Below are positions 25,926-36,934 of a stretch of DNA of 64,000 bases, one piece after another (positions within the stretch are counted from its first letter, which is position 1; every line of letters begins with the position of its first letter). The position numbers and the translations under genes are program-made. The DNA lies in the NCBI RefSeq assembly GCF_028274965.1, contig NZ_JAQCNO010000014.1:47322-111321 (forward strand), written 5' to 3'. The notes below the pieces were generated by a model. The model was given only the letters and a program-made list of their open reading frames with translations, was not told where the DNA came from and ran no database searches. This stretch comes from Natronomonas sp. Lineage in GTDB: Archaea > Halobacteriota > Halobacteria > Halobacteriales > Haloarculaceae.

Positions 25926-26516
25926 TCACGCGTACCCGTCGGTCAGGCTCTCGACGTACTTCGCGACCACGTCGACCTCGACGTGGACGGGGTCGCCGAC
26001 GGACTTCTCCGACAGCGTCGTCAACTCGTAGGTCGCCGGGATGATAGCCACGGTGAAAGACTCCTCGCGGAGGTCGGCGACGGTCAGCGAGATGCCGTCG
26101 ATGGCGATCGAGCCCTTCGAGACGACGTACCGAGCGAGCGACGGCGGCAGCGAGAAGCCGAACGTCCAGTCGTCGCCCAGCCGCTCGATCGAGGTGACGT
26201 CGGCGACGCCGTCGACGTGGCCCTGGACGAAGTGGCCGTCGAAGCGGCCGTCGGCGGGCAGAGCGCGTTCGAGGTTGACGGCGTCGCCGACCGCGACGTC
26301 ATCGAGGTACGTCTTCTCCAGGGTCTCCTCGGAGAGAAACAGCTCGAAGCTCTCGTCGTCGAACGCCTCGACGGTCAGGCAGGCCCCGCTTATCGCAACG
26401 CTTTGGCCGTGTTCGAGGTCCTCGCAGAACGGCGCGGCGACGCGGACGCGGCGGCCCTCCGGCGCGTCCTCGACGGCGACGACCTCGCCGGTCCCCTCGA
26501 CGATCCCGGTGAACAT
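25926..26516 (-). CDS. Riboflavin synthase (bacterial-type, two lumazine-binding domains)
   Basis: 196 residues made of two similar lumazine-binding domains, about 1-97 and 98-196. Each has its diagnostic motif: MFTGIVEGTG at the N-terminus, SGACLTV in the first half, GHFVQGHVDGV and DGISLTV in the second. It dismutates two 6,7-dimethyl-8-ribityllumazine to riboflavin. This is the bacterial/eukaryotic enzyme type; many other archaea use the unrelated RibC-type enzyme, so haloarchaea probably gained it by transfer. It stands alone here, without other rib genes. Confidence 0.95.
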   Translation of the reverse strand: MFTGIVEGTGEVVAVEDAPEGRRVRVAAPFCEDLEHGQSVAISGACLTVEAFDDESFELFLSEETLEKTYLDDVAVGDAVNLERALPADGRFDGHFVQGHVDGVADVTSIERLGDDWTFGFSLPPSLARYVVSKGSIAIDGISLTVADLREESFTVAIIPATYELTTLSEKSVGDPVHVEVDVVAKYVESLTDGYA

Positions 26517-26641
26517 ACCGGCGCTTGGAGCGTCGGCACCGAAAGGCTGTCGTCATCGGACGCCGGCGGGGCATCGCCGTCCGAGGGTCCCGCGGCCGCG
26601 AACGGCGGCTTTTTGTCCCCCAGCGACGGACCGACCGATGG

Positions 26642-26932
26642 ATGAACGTCCTCGACACGCTGACGCTCTTCGGGACGGTCGCGCTCGCGGCGCCGATCGG
26701 GCTGTTGGGCGCGGAGTTCCTCGTCGGCGACCGGCCGCTGGCCGGGATCGGCTTTCTGGCCGTCGCCGCCGCGCTCGTCGCCGGGGGGTATTTCAGACCC
26801 GGGATCGGGTCGGTCGTCGGCGCGCTCCTCGCGGGCGGGGACGAAAGCGCGGACGGGGGTGAGGACGACGGCGGCGACGGCGGGAACGGGAGCGAAAGCG
26901 AAAGCGGGGACGGGGAGACATATACGCGCTGA
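26642..26932 (+). CDS. Small two-helix membrane protein with acidic Gly/Ser tail
   Basis: 96 residues. Two hydrophobic helices (about 7-28 and 33-55; the first contains VALAAPIGLLGAEFLVGD) are followed by a tail of about 40 residues that is almost only Asp, Glu, Gly and Ser. The first helix pair matches the next gene (TLVVAGPIGLVGLINILEG), so the two are tandem paralogues. I link them loosely to haloarchaeal DUF7533. The ATG at 26642 is in frame and lies about 28 bases after GGCTTTTTG. The function is unknown. Confidence 0.7.
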   Translation: MNVLDTLTLFGTVALAAPIGLLGAEFLVGDRPLAGIGFLAVAAALVAGGYFRPGIGSVVGALLAGGDESADGGEDDGGDGGNGSESESGDGETYTR

Positions 26933-26947
26933 CCCGAAACAGCGGGC

Positions 26948-27178
26948 ATGGCTATCGGTGTCGTTCGGACGGTACAGTCGGTCGCGACGCTCGTCGTCGC
27001 CGGACCGATCGGGCTGGTCGGGCTGATCAACATACTCGAGGGCGAGTACGCCCTCGCCGCGTTCTTCCTCGCCGTGTCGCTCGGGCTCGTGTTGCTCAGC
27101 GAGTACGTCTACGTGCGGCTGACCGACCGGACGGTCGGACGGCTGCGGCGGCTGAGAGACGTCCGCGGCGGCGAGTGA
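26948..27178 (+). CDS. Small two-helix membrane protein, paralogue of the previous gene
   Basis: 76 residues with two membrane helices (about 8-30 and 35-57) and a basic end (RTVGRLRRLRDVRGGE), in contrast to the acidic tail of its neighbour. It begins 15 bases after the previous stop. An AT-rich ACATATAC element inside the end of the previous gene (26920-26927) is about 25 bases before the ATG, so it can also be transcribed alone. DUF7533-like by memory only; function unknown. Confidence 0.7.
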   Translation: MAIGVVRTVQSVATLVVAGPIGLVGLINILEGEYALAAFFLAVSLGLVLLSEYVYVRLTDRTVGRLRRLRDVRGGE

Positions 27179-27217
27179 GAGCCGGGCCCGGTCGGCCGCG
27201 GCCCGCGGTCGCGCGGC

Positions 27218-29062
27218 TCAGTCGGCGGTGAGCTGGCGGCCCCGCTCTTGGGCCCGCGAGAGCACCGTCTCGAGCGACTCGTCGAGCAGTTCGTCGTACA
27301 GCAGGACGTCGATCGGCAGCGTCGGCGCGCCGTCGACCAGCCCCTCAAGCAACACGAGCCGTTCGCGGGCCCGGGACATGCCGACGTAGAAGACGCGGCG
27401 CTCGTTGTCGGTCATCGTCGGCACCGGGTCGGAGCGCTTCGTGAACTCGGTGACGCCGGGGACCGCCTCGGGGTCCTCGACGGAGGCCGCCATCTGCTCG
27501 ACGACCTTTTCGGTCAGGTCGGTCGCGACGAAGACGTGGTCGGCCTCGCGGCCCTTCGCCGAGTGGATCGTGCCGAGGCGGACGCGGTCCGGGTCGAAAC
27601 CGCGGTAGTCGCCGTCGAAGTACGCGTCGACGGAGCGCTCCTGGAAGTTCGAGACCTTCGTCAGCATGTCGGCCGCCGAGGCCGGCCCCGGGGCGAAGGG
27701 GGCGTGGTCGTCGACGAACTCGGGGGGGACCTCGAGGTCGGTCAGGTCGTCGACGCCCTCCGCGTCCTCGAGGTCGTCGAGCGCGTCGAAGTACTGGTCG
27801 CGCTCGCCGGTGCCGAAGGCGCTGTCGGCCAGCATCTCTCCCAGCCGTCTGGCCTGGAGGCCGTCGATCGGCTCGTCCTCGGCGATCGCCTCGATCCCGC
27901 GGACGTACCCCCGGAGGCGGTCGGTCCACATCCGCTGGTCGGTCAGCGCGGTAAAGGGGATGCCCTCGCCGATGAACTCGTCCATGAACTGGAACATCTG
28001 GTATCGCGCGCGGAACAGGCACATGACGCTTCCGTCGTCGTCCTCGTCGATGGTCATCCGGACGTTCCGGACGAGATCAAGCATCGAGGGCGACCGGACG
28101 GCCTCGACGGACCCGCCCTGCTTGCGCGGTTTGAGGTCTTTCTCCTGGCGCTTGTCGATGTGGCTGATCTGCGTGTTGACGACGTTGAGGATGCGGGAGG
28201 GCAGCCGGTAGCTGTTCGGCAGGACGACCCCGTCGTCGACGTCCTCGTCCAACAGGAGGTTCGGGTCCGCCCCCTGCCAGGCGTAGACGACCTGGTCGTC
28301 GTCGCCGGCGATGAGCACCGAGTCGACGTGGGGTTTCCACTCGTCGTAGACGCCGTACTGCAGCGTCGTGATGTCCTGGAACTCGTCGATGACGAGGTGA
28401 TCGACGCTCGGGACGAGCGAGCGCTGGCGGACCCGTTCGAGCATGTCGGCGAAGCCGACGACCTCCTCGTCGCCCTTATACGAGCGCCACGCCCGGATCG
28501 CCTCCGGGATGTCGAGGCGGTCGTCGTCGCTCGGCCACGTCGGGGTGTACTTGTTGCCGGTCTGGGCGTTCTCGTCGATCTCGGGGGGGAGTCTGACCTC
28601 GTCGTCGTCCCACTTGAACGGCACGTCGTACCACTCGGCGACGTCGCGTTCGGTCCGCTGGAGCCACTGGGAGGTCGCGATGACCTTGTTGCCGAGCGTC
28701 GTCGAGCGGGCCGAACGCCGGCGGGCGGACTTGTTTTCGTCCTCGAACTCGATGCCGTACGACTCACAGAAGGCCTCCTTGTCCGACTCGCCGACGACGT
28801 CGCCCCGCGAGAGGTTCAGCAGTTCGTACGCCTTGGCGTGCATCGTACAGACGTTGCTCCGGAGGGACTTCGGCGTGCAATCGAGGCGCTCGGCCAGGCG
28901 GTCGCGGACCTCGGCGGCGGCGGCCCTGGTGTACGAGACGATGAGCACGTCCCGCATGTCGACGCCGTCGTCGAGCATCTCGTCGACGCGGTCGAGCAGC
29001 GCCGTCGTCTTTCCGCTTCCCGGGCCGCCGAAAAGGCGGGTCACGTGTGTGGGGTCAGCCAT
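27218..29062 (-). CDS. UvrD/Rep-family superfamily 1 DNA helicase
   Basis: 614 residues, smaller than bacterial UvrD (about 720). Motifs: Walker A FGGPGSGKTTALLD at the very N-terminus, Ia SYTRAAAAEVRDRL, Walker B VIDEFQDIT, III GDDDQVVYAWQGAD, IV-type SYRLPSRI, V TIHSAKGREADHVFVA, VI FYVGMSRARERLVL. It is a 3'-5' SF1A helicase, probably in DNA repair or removal of protein from DNA. No nuclease domain is visible. A TATA element (CATTTATCAT on the minus strand, plus-strand near 29085-29096) lies about 28 bases before the ATG. Confidence 0.9.
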   Translation of the reverse strand: MADPTHVTRLFGGPGSGKTTALLDRVDEMLDDGVDMRDVLIVSYTRAAAAEVRDRLAERLDCTPKSLRSNVCTMHAKAYELLNLSRGDVVGESDKEAFCESYGIEFEDENKSARRRSARSTTLGNKVIATSQWLQRTERDVAEWYDVPFKWDDDEVRLPPEIDENAQTGNKYTPTWPSDDDRLDIPEAIRAWRSYKGDEEVVGFADMLERVRQRSLVPSVDHLVIDEFQDITTLQYGVYDEWKPHVDSVLIAGDDDQVVYAWQGADPNLLLDEDVDDGVVLPNSYRLPSRILNVVNTQISHIDKRQEKDLKPRKQGGSVEAVRSPSMLDLVRNVRMTIDEDDDGSVMCLFRARYQMFQFMDEFIGEGIPFTALTDQRMWTDRLRGYVRGIEAIAEDEPIDGLQARRLGEMLADSAFGTGERDQYFDALDDLEDAEGVDDLTDLEVPPEFVDDHAPFAPGPASAADMLTKVSNFQERSVDAYFDGDYRGFDPDRVRLGTIHSAKGREADHVFVATDLTEKVVEQMAASVEDPEAVPGVTEFTKRSDPVPTMTDNERRVFYVGMSRARERLVLLEGLVDGAPTLPIDVLLYDELLDESLETVLSRAQERGRQLTAD

Positions 29063-29171
29063 TACTCACGCAATGCCGCCCACAATGATAAATGACGTGC
29101 TTAATACCACCGTCCGCATTCCGGCGTCTCGTGGGGTTCAGCGACCGAATGAGCCGGAAAACGGCGCTCGC

Positions 29172-29339
29172 TCAGCTCGGCCGCCAGCCGCAGACCGAAC
29201 AGCGCGTCGCCTCGGGGTCGTGAAGCCCCCCGCAGTCGGGACACCGCTTTTTGTTGTGGTCCTGCTCCCAAGAGGCCGTTTCGGTCTCGTGGCCCCGGTC
29301 GTCGAGGAACTCGTCGAACACGTCGTTTGCGGTCGCCAT
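29172..29339 (-). CDS. 55-residue zinc-ribbon microprotein
   Basis: An ATG at 29339 opens 55 codons. The N-terminal half is acidic (FDEFLDDRGHE); the C-terminal half has CPDCGGLH and CSVCGW, two CxxC knuckles spaced for one structural zinc. A NKKRCPDCG start to the ribbon is like the haloarchaeal HVO_0416-type zinc finger family, as far as I remember. A TATA element (AGTTTATTACC, minus strand) is centred about 29 bases upstream. It lies between the helicase and the esterase and is too short for many gene callers. Confidence 0.85.
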   Translation of the reverse strand: MATANDVFDEFLDDRGHETETASWEQDHNKKRCPDCGGLHDPEATRCSVCGWRPS

Positions 29340-29362
29340 ACGGGCCTTTCTTCGGCGACGTC

Positions 29363-29373
29363 GGTAATAAACT
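29363..29373 (-). promoter_or_regulatory. TATA box of the zinc-ribbon microprotein
   Basis: GGTAATAAACT on the plus strand, centred about 29 bases before the ATG at 29339 on the minus strand; supports a leaderless transcript of its own. Confidence 0.6.
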
Positions 29374-29456
29374 CTGTGGTAATTCCTCCCATGGAAACCG
29401 GGGGCACGGCTCCCCCCGCCCGGCGGTTTTTATCCGACAGGGTCGTACCCCGGGCC

Positions 29457-30116
29457 ATGGCCACCGAATCGGAACTGCCGCTCGTCCACGCGAGTCGGCC
29501 CGGCACGGTCGAATCGAACGCGCCCGCGGTCGTGTTGATCCACGGGCGGGGGACCAACGAACGGGACCTCCTGCCGATCGGCGCACAGCTCCCCGAGGAG
29601 CTCCACGTCCTGAGCGTCCGCGCGCCCCAGCCGATGGACGGTCCGGACAGCTACACGTGGTACGACCTAGACCTCTCGGGGGGCGGACTGCACGCCAGCC
29701 AGCCGGACGCGGAGGGCTTCAGGCGCAGCCTCGATCTCGTCCACGAGTTCGTCGAGGCGGCGACTGCCGCGTACGACCTCGACCCCGAGCGGATCGGACT
29801 GTTGGGGTTCAGCCAGGGGTCGATCACGAGCCTCTCGGCGCTGCTCGAACGGCCCGACGCCTACCGGTGGGTGGTCGCGCTCAACGGGTACCTCGCCGCG
29901 TCCCACGAGTCCGAGGCCGAAAACGCCGCCGGGAAGCCGGTGTTCGTCGGCTGCGGGTCGATGGATCAGGTCATCCCGCCGGCCCGGGCCGAAAGCGCGG
30001 CCGAGACGCTCGAGGCCGGCGGCGTCGACGTCCGCTTCGAGACCTACGACGTCGGCCACGGGACCACGCCGGCGGAGATCACCGACGTGATCGAGTGGAC
30101 GCGGGAGCGGTACTGA
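29457..30116 (+). CDS. Alpha/beta-hydrolase, phospholipase/carboxylesterase family
   Basis: 219 residues. The nucleophile elbow is LLGFSQGSI with the catalytic Ser, the acid is Asp in GSMDQVIPP, and the His is in DVGHGTTP. The oxyanion region is VLIHGRGTNERDLLP. This is the YpfH/Est-like family of small carboxylesterases; the true substrate is unknown. The ATG at 29457 is set by GGTTTTTATC about 28 bases upstream. Confidence 0.9.
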   Translation: MATESELPLVHASRPGTVESNAPAVVLIHGRGTNERDLLPIGAQLPEELHVLSVRAPQPMDGPDSYTWYDLDLSGGGLHASQPDAEGFRRSLDLVHEFVEAATAAYDLDPERIGLLGFSQGSITSLSALLERPDAYRWVVALNGYLAASHESEAENAAGKPVFVGCGSMDQVIPPARAESAAETLEAGGVDVRFETYDVGHGTTPAEITDVIEWTRERY

Positions 30117-30177
30117 TCGCCGCCGTCGCCGCCATCGCGGACGCCGCGGCCGCCCCGGCCGCCACGGACGCCCGGCT

Positions 30178-30192
30178 CGATCGGTCCGATCG
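30178..30192. promoter_or_regulatory. Palindrome next to the TATA box of the TrmB-like gene
   Basis: CGATCGG-T-CCGATCG: two perfect 7-base arms around one base. It ends 6 bases before the TATA element TTTATC (30199-30204) of the helix-turn-helix gene starting at 30229, i.e. over the TFB recognition area. A candidate operator for autoregulation. Confidence 0.5.
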
Positions 30193-30228
30193 GATGGGTT
30201 TATCGGCCACCGGGCCGCACGGACCCGT

Positions 30229-30618
30229 ATGGAATCCGATCCGGACCCGTCGCGGTTCCGCGACCTGATGCTCGGTGCCGAACCGGGGTTCGAGGAGGTG
30301 CTCCGGTGCGTCTTCGGCGTCCAACAGCACGAGGCGCGGCTCTACACCGAACTGCTCGACGCGCCCGACAGCACCGTCGCCGAGCTCGCCGACAGGGTTG
30401 ATCGCGACCGGAGCAACGTCAACCGCGGGCTGTCGACCCTCCTCGAGAAGGACCTCGCCGAGCGCCGCCGCCGGCTCCTCGACAGCGGGGGACACGTCTA
30501 CCAGTACCGCGCGACGCCGCCGGAGGCGGCCCGGGAGTTGATGCACGAGACGCTCGACGAGTGGGCCGCCTACGTCCACGAGCGGATCGACGAGTTCCCC
30601 GAGTCCCCCGAGTCCTGA
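30229..30618 (+). CDS. TrmB-like winged helix-turn-helix regulator
   Basis: 129 residues. The centre is a winged helix: EARLYTELLDAPDSTVAELA, then the recognition region DRDRSNVNRGLSTLLEKDL, then a wing RRRRLLDSGGHVYQYRATPP. A C-terminal helix (about 100-125) may dimerise. There is no sugar-binding domain, so it is a short TrmB/MarR-type protein. A perfect palindrome beside its TATA box suggests that it controls its own gene. The convergent neighbour is a histidine kinase. Confidence 0.83.
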   Translation: MESDPDPSRFRDLMLGAEPGFEEVLRCVFGVQQHEARLYTELLDAPDSTVAELADRVDRDRSNVNRGLSTLLEKDLAERRRRLLDSGGHVYQYRATPPEAARELMHETLDEWAAYVHERIDEFPESPES

Positions 30619-30630
30619 CGCGGCGCCGTC

Positions 30631-32172
30631 TCACTCGACGGCCGTCCCGACGAACTCGAAGCGGACGCCGCCGTTGCTCGACTCCCCGAGTCGGACGCTC
30701 CAGTCGTGGGCGGTCGCGATCTCCTCGACGATCGCGAGTCCGAGCCCGCTTCCTGCCTCGCTCGTCGTGTACCCCGGCTCGAAGACCGAATCGCGCTCCT
30801 CGTCCGGGATCCCGTCGCCGTCGTCTTCCACGTAGAACCCGGACTCGCCCGAGAGCGCGCCCAGACGGACCGTCACGTCCGGCCGACAGTGCTCGATCGC
30901 GTTCCGAAAGAGGTTCTCTAAGAGTCGTTCGACGCGTTCGCCGTCCCCGCTGAGCGAGACGTCCTCGGAAACGGTCATCGTCGCCGCGTCGGCGCCGATC
31001 ACGCCCCAGGCCGCCCGAGCCGCCTCCCGAAGCGACACCGGGTCGGGGTCGGTCACGACCTCGCCGAGGCGGGCGAACTCGAGCATCTCCTCGATGCGCG
31101 ATTCGGCCTCCGCGAGGGCGGTCGCCGCCGCCTCGAGGTCCTCGTCGTCGCCGTGCCGGTCACGGGCCAGTTCCAGCCGCCCCTTCGCGACCGACAGCGG
31201 GTTCCGGAGGTCGTGGGAGGCGCGGCTCGCAAAGCGATCGAGACGGTCGTTTTGGTGTTCGAGACGGCGGCGCTGTCGGCGCTGTTGGAACTCGTAGCCC
31301 AGCCACCGGCTCGCCAGTTCGACGAAGTTCCGCTCGCCGTCGGTGAAGGGCCGCCCGCGGGGGACGGAGGAGGCGAAACAGAGCGTCCCGAACAGCTCCC
31401 CGTCGACGACGACCTTGCCGCCGACGTAGCTGCCGAGCCCGAACCGCTCGTAGGCCTCGTCCTCGTCCCAGCCCTCCTCGACCGCGTTCGCGACGGCGAG
31501 AAAGCCGTCGTCCTCGACCGTCCGTCGGCAGTACGACTCCTCGATCGGGCAGGACTCGCCCGCCTGGAGGAGTTCGTGATCGCCGACCGCGGCGAGGACG
31601 ATCTGCTGTGGGCCCGAGATGTCCGTCACGAACCCGTAGGGGAGATCGAGGTAGTCGCACCCGAGTTCGAGGACCGCCCGCCGCCGCTGTTCGAACGACA
31701 TCGTCGAGTCGGCGGTGACCGCGTGGAGTTCGTGTAACACGTCGATGTTGGTCTCGAGTTCCTGCTGGAGCCGGGAGCGCTTGGAGGCGTCCGTCAGGAT
31801 GCCGGTAAAGAGCCGCTCGTCCCCGACGGGCGTCTCGCGGAGGGCGATGTCCAGCGGGATCTCGTGGCCCTCGCTGTGGGTCACCGGCAGTTCGATGTTG
31901 TCCCAATCGAGGTGTCGCTGGCCGGTCTCGAGGTACGCCTCGAAGCCCTCGTGGTGCGACGACCGGAGCCGTTCGGGGATCAGCCGCGTCAGCGGAGCGC
32001 CGACGACCTCCTCACGGTCGTAGCCCAACAGATCGGTCAACGCCTCGTTCGCGTACCTGATCGCGCTCGCGGTGTCGATGACGAGGACGCCGAACGGGGC
32101 CTCTGCGAGGAGCCGCTCGTAGGGCAACTCGAGGCCGATGTCGACGCGGGACGATCCGCCCTCGGACGTCAT
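30631..32172 (-). CDS. PAS-GAF sensor histidine kinase
   Basis: 513 residues, no membrane segment, so cytosolic. Order: PAS (about 18-130, FGVLVIDTASAIRYANEAL), GAF (about 150-300, including GSYVGGKVVVDGELFGTLCF), HisKA with phospho-acceptor His in RASHDLRNPLSV, and HATPase with N-box NLFRNAIEHCRP, G1 YVEDDGDGIP and G2 GSGLGLAIVEEI. The GAF region has Cys in GESCPIEESYCRRTV, as in many haloarchaeal GAF domains. No response regulator is adjacent. The ATG at 32172 has a TATTTT element about 30 bases before it. Confidence 0.9.
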   Translation of the reverse strand: MTSEGGSSRVDIGLELPYERLLAEAPFGVLVIDTASAIRYANEALTDLLGYDREEVVGAPLTRLIPERLRSSHHEGFEAYLETGQRHLDWDNIELPVTHSEGHEIPLDIALRETPVGDERLFTGILTDASKRSRLQQELETNIDVLHELHAVTADSTMSFEQRRRAVLELGCDYLDLPYGFVTDISGPQQIVLAAVGDHELLQAGESCPIEESYCRRTVEDDGFLAVANAVEEGWDEDEAYERFGLGSYVGGKVVVDGELFGTLCFASSVPRGRPFTDGERNFVELASRWLGYEFQQRRQRRRLEHQNDRLDRFASRASHDLRNPLSVAKGRLELARDRHGDDEDLEAAATALAEAESRIEEMLEFARLGEVVTDPDPVSLREAARAAWGVIGADAATMTVSEDVSLSGDGERVERLLENLFRNAIEHCRPDVTVRLGALSGESGFYVEDDGDGIPDEERDSVFEPGYTTSEAGSGLGLAIVEEIATAHDWSVRLGESSNGGVRFEFVGTAVE

Positions 32173-32332
32173 GAGATACCGACCGTTGGGCGGTGAGCCG
32201 AAAATACCCACCGGTCCGGTCGCTTCGCGACCCCCGCGTCGGTCCGTCGGTCCGCGGGGACAACCGCGCCGATCGCGGGACGCGCTCGCTATCAAAGGTA
32301 GTTTTATCGGTGGCCGTTCGGATACTCCGGGC

Positions 32333-33211
32333 ATGCTAACGGTGCGGGCACCCGCAACGAGTGCGAACCTGGGGAGCGGCTTCGACGTCTTCGGGGCCGC
32401 ACTCGAACGGCCGGCGGACGTCGTCCGGTTGCGGAAGGCCGACCGCACCACCATCAGCGTCACCGGCGTCGGCAGCCAGTACATCCCGGAGGACCCCGAG
32501 AAGAACACCGTCGGGGCGGTCGCGGAGGCCCTCGACGCCCCGGCGCGCATCGAGATCGACAAGGGCGTTCGCCCGGCCTCGGGGCTCGGGTCGTCGGCGG
32601 CCTCCGCGGCGGCGGCGGCCGTCGGGTTGAACGAACTGTACGGCCGGGGGTTGACGCGGGAGGAACTCGTCCCGATCGCCGCCAAGGGGGAGGCCGTGGT
32701 TTCGGGGGCCGCCCACGCCGACAACGTCGCCCCGTCGATCGTCGGCGGGTTCACGATCGCCCGCTCGGACGGCGTCACGGCGATCGACGCGTCGATCCCG
32801 CTCGTCGCCTGCCTGCCGGAGATCGTCGTCTCGACGCGCGACGCCAGGGGCGTCGTCCCCGAGCGCGCCCGGATGGAGGAGATCGTCGAGGTCGTCGGGA
32901 GCGCCGCCACGCTCGCGGTCGGGATGGCGAGAAACGACCCCGAACTCGTCGGGCGGGGCATGGAGGACGACGTCGTGACGCCGGCCAGGGCGAAGCTCAT
33001 AAGCGGGTACGACGCGGTCCGGACGGCCGCCTTCGATGCCGGCGCGGCGGGCGTGACGATCTCCGGCGCCGGGCCGGCGGTCCTCGCCGCGTGTTCGGGC
33101 GACGATCGCCGCGCCGTCGCCAGCGCGATGCTCGACGCCTTCGACGGCGTCGGCGTCGAGGCCCGGGCCTACCAGACCCGGATCGGCGGGGGAACGGCGG
33201 TGTTCGAGTGA
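32333..33211 (+). CDS. thrB: Homoserine kinase
   Basis: 292 residues of the GHMP kinase superfamily. The first motif is PATSANLGSGFDVFG, the ATP-binding motif is RPASGLGSSAASAA, and the third is AGVTISGAGPAVLAA. It phosphorylates homoserine in threonine synthesis; thrC is not in the window. The ATG at 32333 follows GTTTTATC by about 28 bases. Confidence 0.95.
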   Translation: MLTVRAPATSANLGSGFDVFGAALERPADVVRLRKADRTTISVTGVGSQYIPEDPEKNTVGAVAEALDAPARIEIDKGVRPASGLGSSAASAAAAAVGLNELYGRGLTREELVPIAAKGEAVVSGAAHADNVAPSIVGGFTIARSDGVTAIDASIPLVACLPEIVVSTRDARGVVPERARMEEIVEVVGSAATLAVGMARNDPELVGRGMEDDVVTPARAKLISGYDAVRTAAFDAGAAGVTISGAGPAVLAACSGDDRRAVASAMLDAFDGVGVEARAYQTRIGGGTAVFE

Positions 33212-33294
33212 GCGCTCGGGCCGGTACGTGTTGATAAATCGTGCAGATCATTTCGTCAGTAGCCAAAATTCCTTATCGGATTGGGGAACATTGA

Positions 33295-35523
<2,229 letters not shown>

Positions 35524-35568
35524 TCCCGGCCGGAGCGTAGCCGCCGACCGATCGCTCCGGGTCGGCGA

Positions 35569-36750
35569 TCAGTCCCGCCCGTGCTCGGTCACGTCGACGC
35601 GGTCGTGGATGTGGCCGTCTCGCTCCGCGAGGTGCGCCGGCGTGCGCCCGTTTTCGACCGCGAGCACCTCCGCGACGATGCTGTGTGCGATCCGGTACGG
35701 CGACGCGCCGCCGAGATCCAAGCCGATCGGCGTGTACAGCCGGGCGAGATCGGACTCCTCGAGCGTTTTGTCCTCCGCGTCGAACGCCTCGCGCATCTCC
35801 TCGAAGCGCTCGTTCGGGCCCATGAGACCGACGTATGGGGCCGGCGAGTCGAGTAGCGCCTCGACGGTCAGCCGGTCGTCGACGAAGTTGTGGGTCATCA
35901 CGACCGCGTACGTCCGTTCGTCGATCTCGAGGTCCGTCCCGATCGATCCCGGCGAGGTGGTCACCGTCCGGTGGGCGGCGGGAAAGCGCGACCGGAGGTC
36001 GATCGCGCCGCGGAACCCGACGACGGTGACCCGAAAGCCGTTGCGCTCGCCGAGTTCCGCAACCGGGCCGACGTCGTGGCCGGTTCCGAACACGAGGAGT
36101 TCCGAGGGCGCGGCGATCCCGTCGACGAAGAACTCGAGAGCGTCGCCCTCGCTTTCGCTCTCACCCCCGCGTTCGGCCGAGAGCGTCCCGGCGCGGCCGC
36201 GTTTTGCGAGGTCTGCGGCCGGCTCCGAGAGCGCGTCGTCGGGCCACGCCTCGGCGTCGGTACCGTCCGGGGCGCCGAGACGTTTCTCGCTCGGGCGGTA
36301 GTACGCGCGGTCGCCCCGTTCGATCCCGTCGCCGCCCTCGAGGGCGGTGAGGACGGCGATGTCGGTGCCGGCCGCGAACGCCTCGACGGCCGGCCGGTAG
36401 GTCTCGTCGAGCGGTTCGAGGAGGACCTCGATGACCCCGTTGCAGCCGACGCCGAGCCCCCAGACGTCCGTCTCGTCGTCGTTCGTCAGGTCGTAGGTGA
36501 CGAGCTCCGGGCGGCCGCTCTCGCGGACGGCGGCGGCGGCCGCGAGCAGTTCGTCCTCGAGACAGCCGGCGGTGATCGACCCGACGCCGACGCCGGAGCC
36601 GTCGATGAGCATCTTCGCGCCGGGTCTCCGGTAGGCGTTGCCCTCGACGCCGACGACCGTGGCGAGCACGTCGGAGCCCTCGGCGTCGATCCGCTCGCGG
36701 ATCCGCTGTACGACTTCCGTTTCGGGGGCGCTCCACGTGTGGTCTGACAT
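35569..36750 (-). CDS. XdhC/CoxF-family molybdenum-hydroxylase maturation protein
   Basis: 393 residues. An N-terminal XdhC/CoxI domain (about 15-115: VEGNAYRRPGAKMLID, GSITAGCLEDELL with its conserved Cys) and a C-terminal Rossmann XdhC domain (LLVFGTGHDVGPVAEL, VVMTHNFVDD, YVGLMGPNERFEEM). A charged insert of about 50 residues sits between them. XdhC/CoxF proteins bind the molybdenum cofactor and help sulfurate and insert it into xanthine- or CO-dehydrogenase-type enzymes. It lies downstream of CoxE- and CoxD-like genes on the same strand, with a 184-base gap, and may have its own promoter. Confidence 0.88.
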   Translation of the reverse strand: MSDHTWSAPETEVVQRIRERIDAEGSDVLATVVGVEGNAYRRPGAKMLIDGSGVGVGSITAGCLEDELLAAAAAVRESGRPELVTYDLTNDDETDVWGLGVGCNGVIEVLLEPLDETYRPAVEAFAAGTDIAVLTALEGGDGIERGDRAYYRPSEKRLGAPDGTDAEAWPDDALSEPAADLAKRGRAGTLSAERGGESESEGDALEFFVDGIAAPSELLVFGTGHDVGPVAELGERNGFRVTVVGFRGAIDLRSRFPAAHRTVTTSPGSIGTDLEIDERTYAVVMTHNFVDDRLTVEALLDSPAPYVGLMGPNERFEEMREAFDAEDKTLEESDLARLYTPIGLDLGGASPYRIAHSIVAEVLAVENGRTPAHLAERDGHIHDRVDVTEHGRD

Positions 36751-36934
36751 GGTTAGGGTCGCGGGACGGTCGTGGTCGGTTCAACCGGGCCGAGCGGGCT
36801 TTGCAGTTCCGGTTTCGGACCCCGGGTGAGCCGGGACCGACGGAGGGGCCGTCGGGCCGGATCGGAGCCGACCCCACGACAAGCGCCGGCGGGCGCCGCG
36901 TCGGCGTCGAAGCGACGAGCGCGTGCGATCTCGG

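Noticed and set aside
36777..36787. CGGTT-C-AACCG about 30 bases before the xdhC-like start
   Set aside because: Five-base arms and no independent support.
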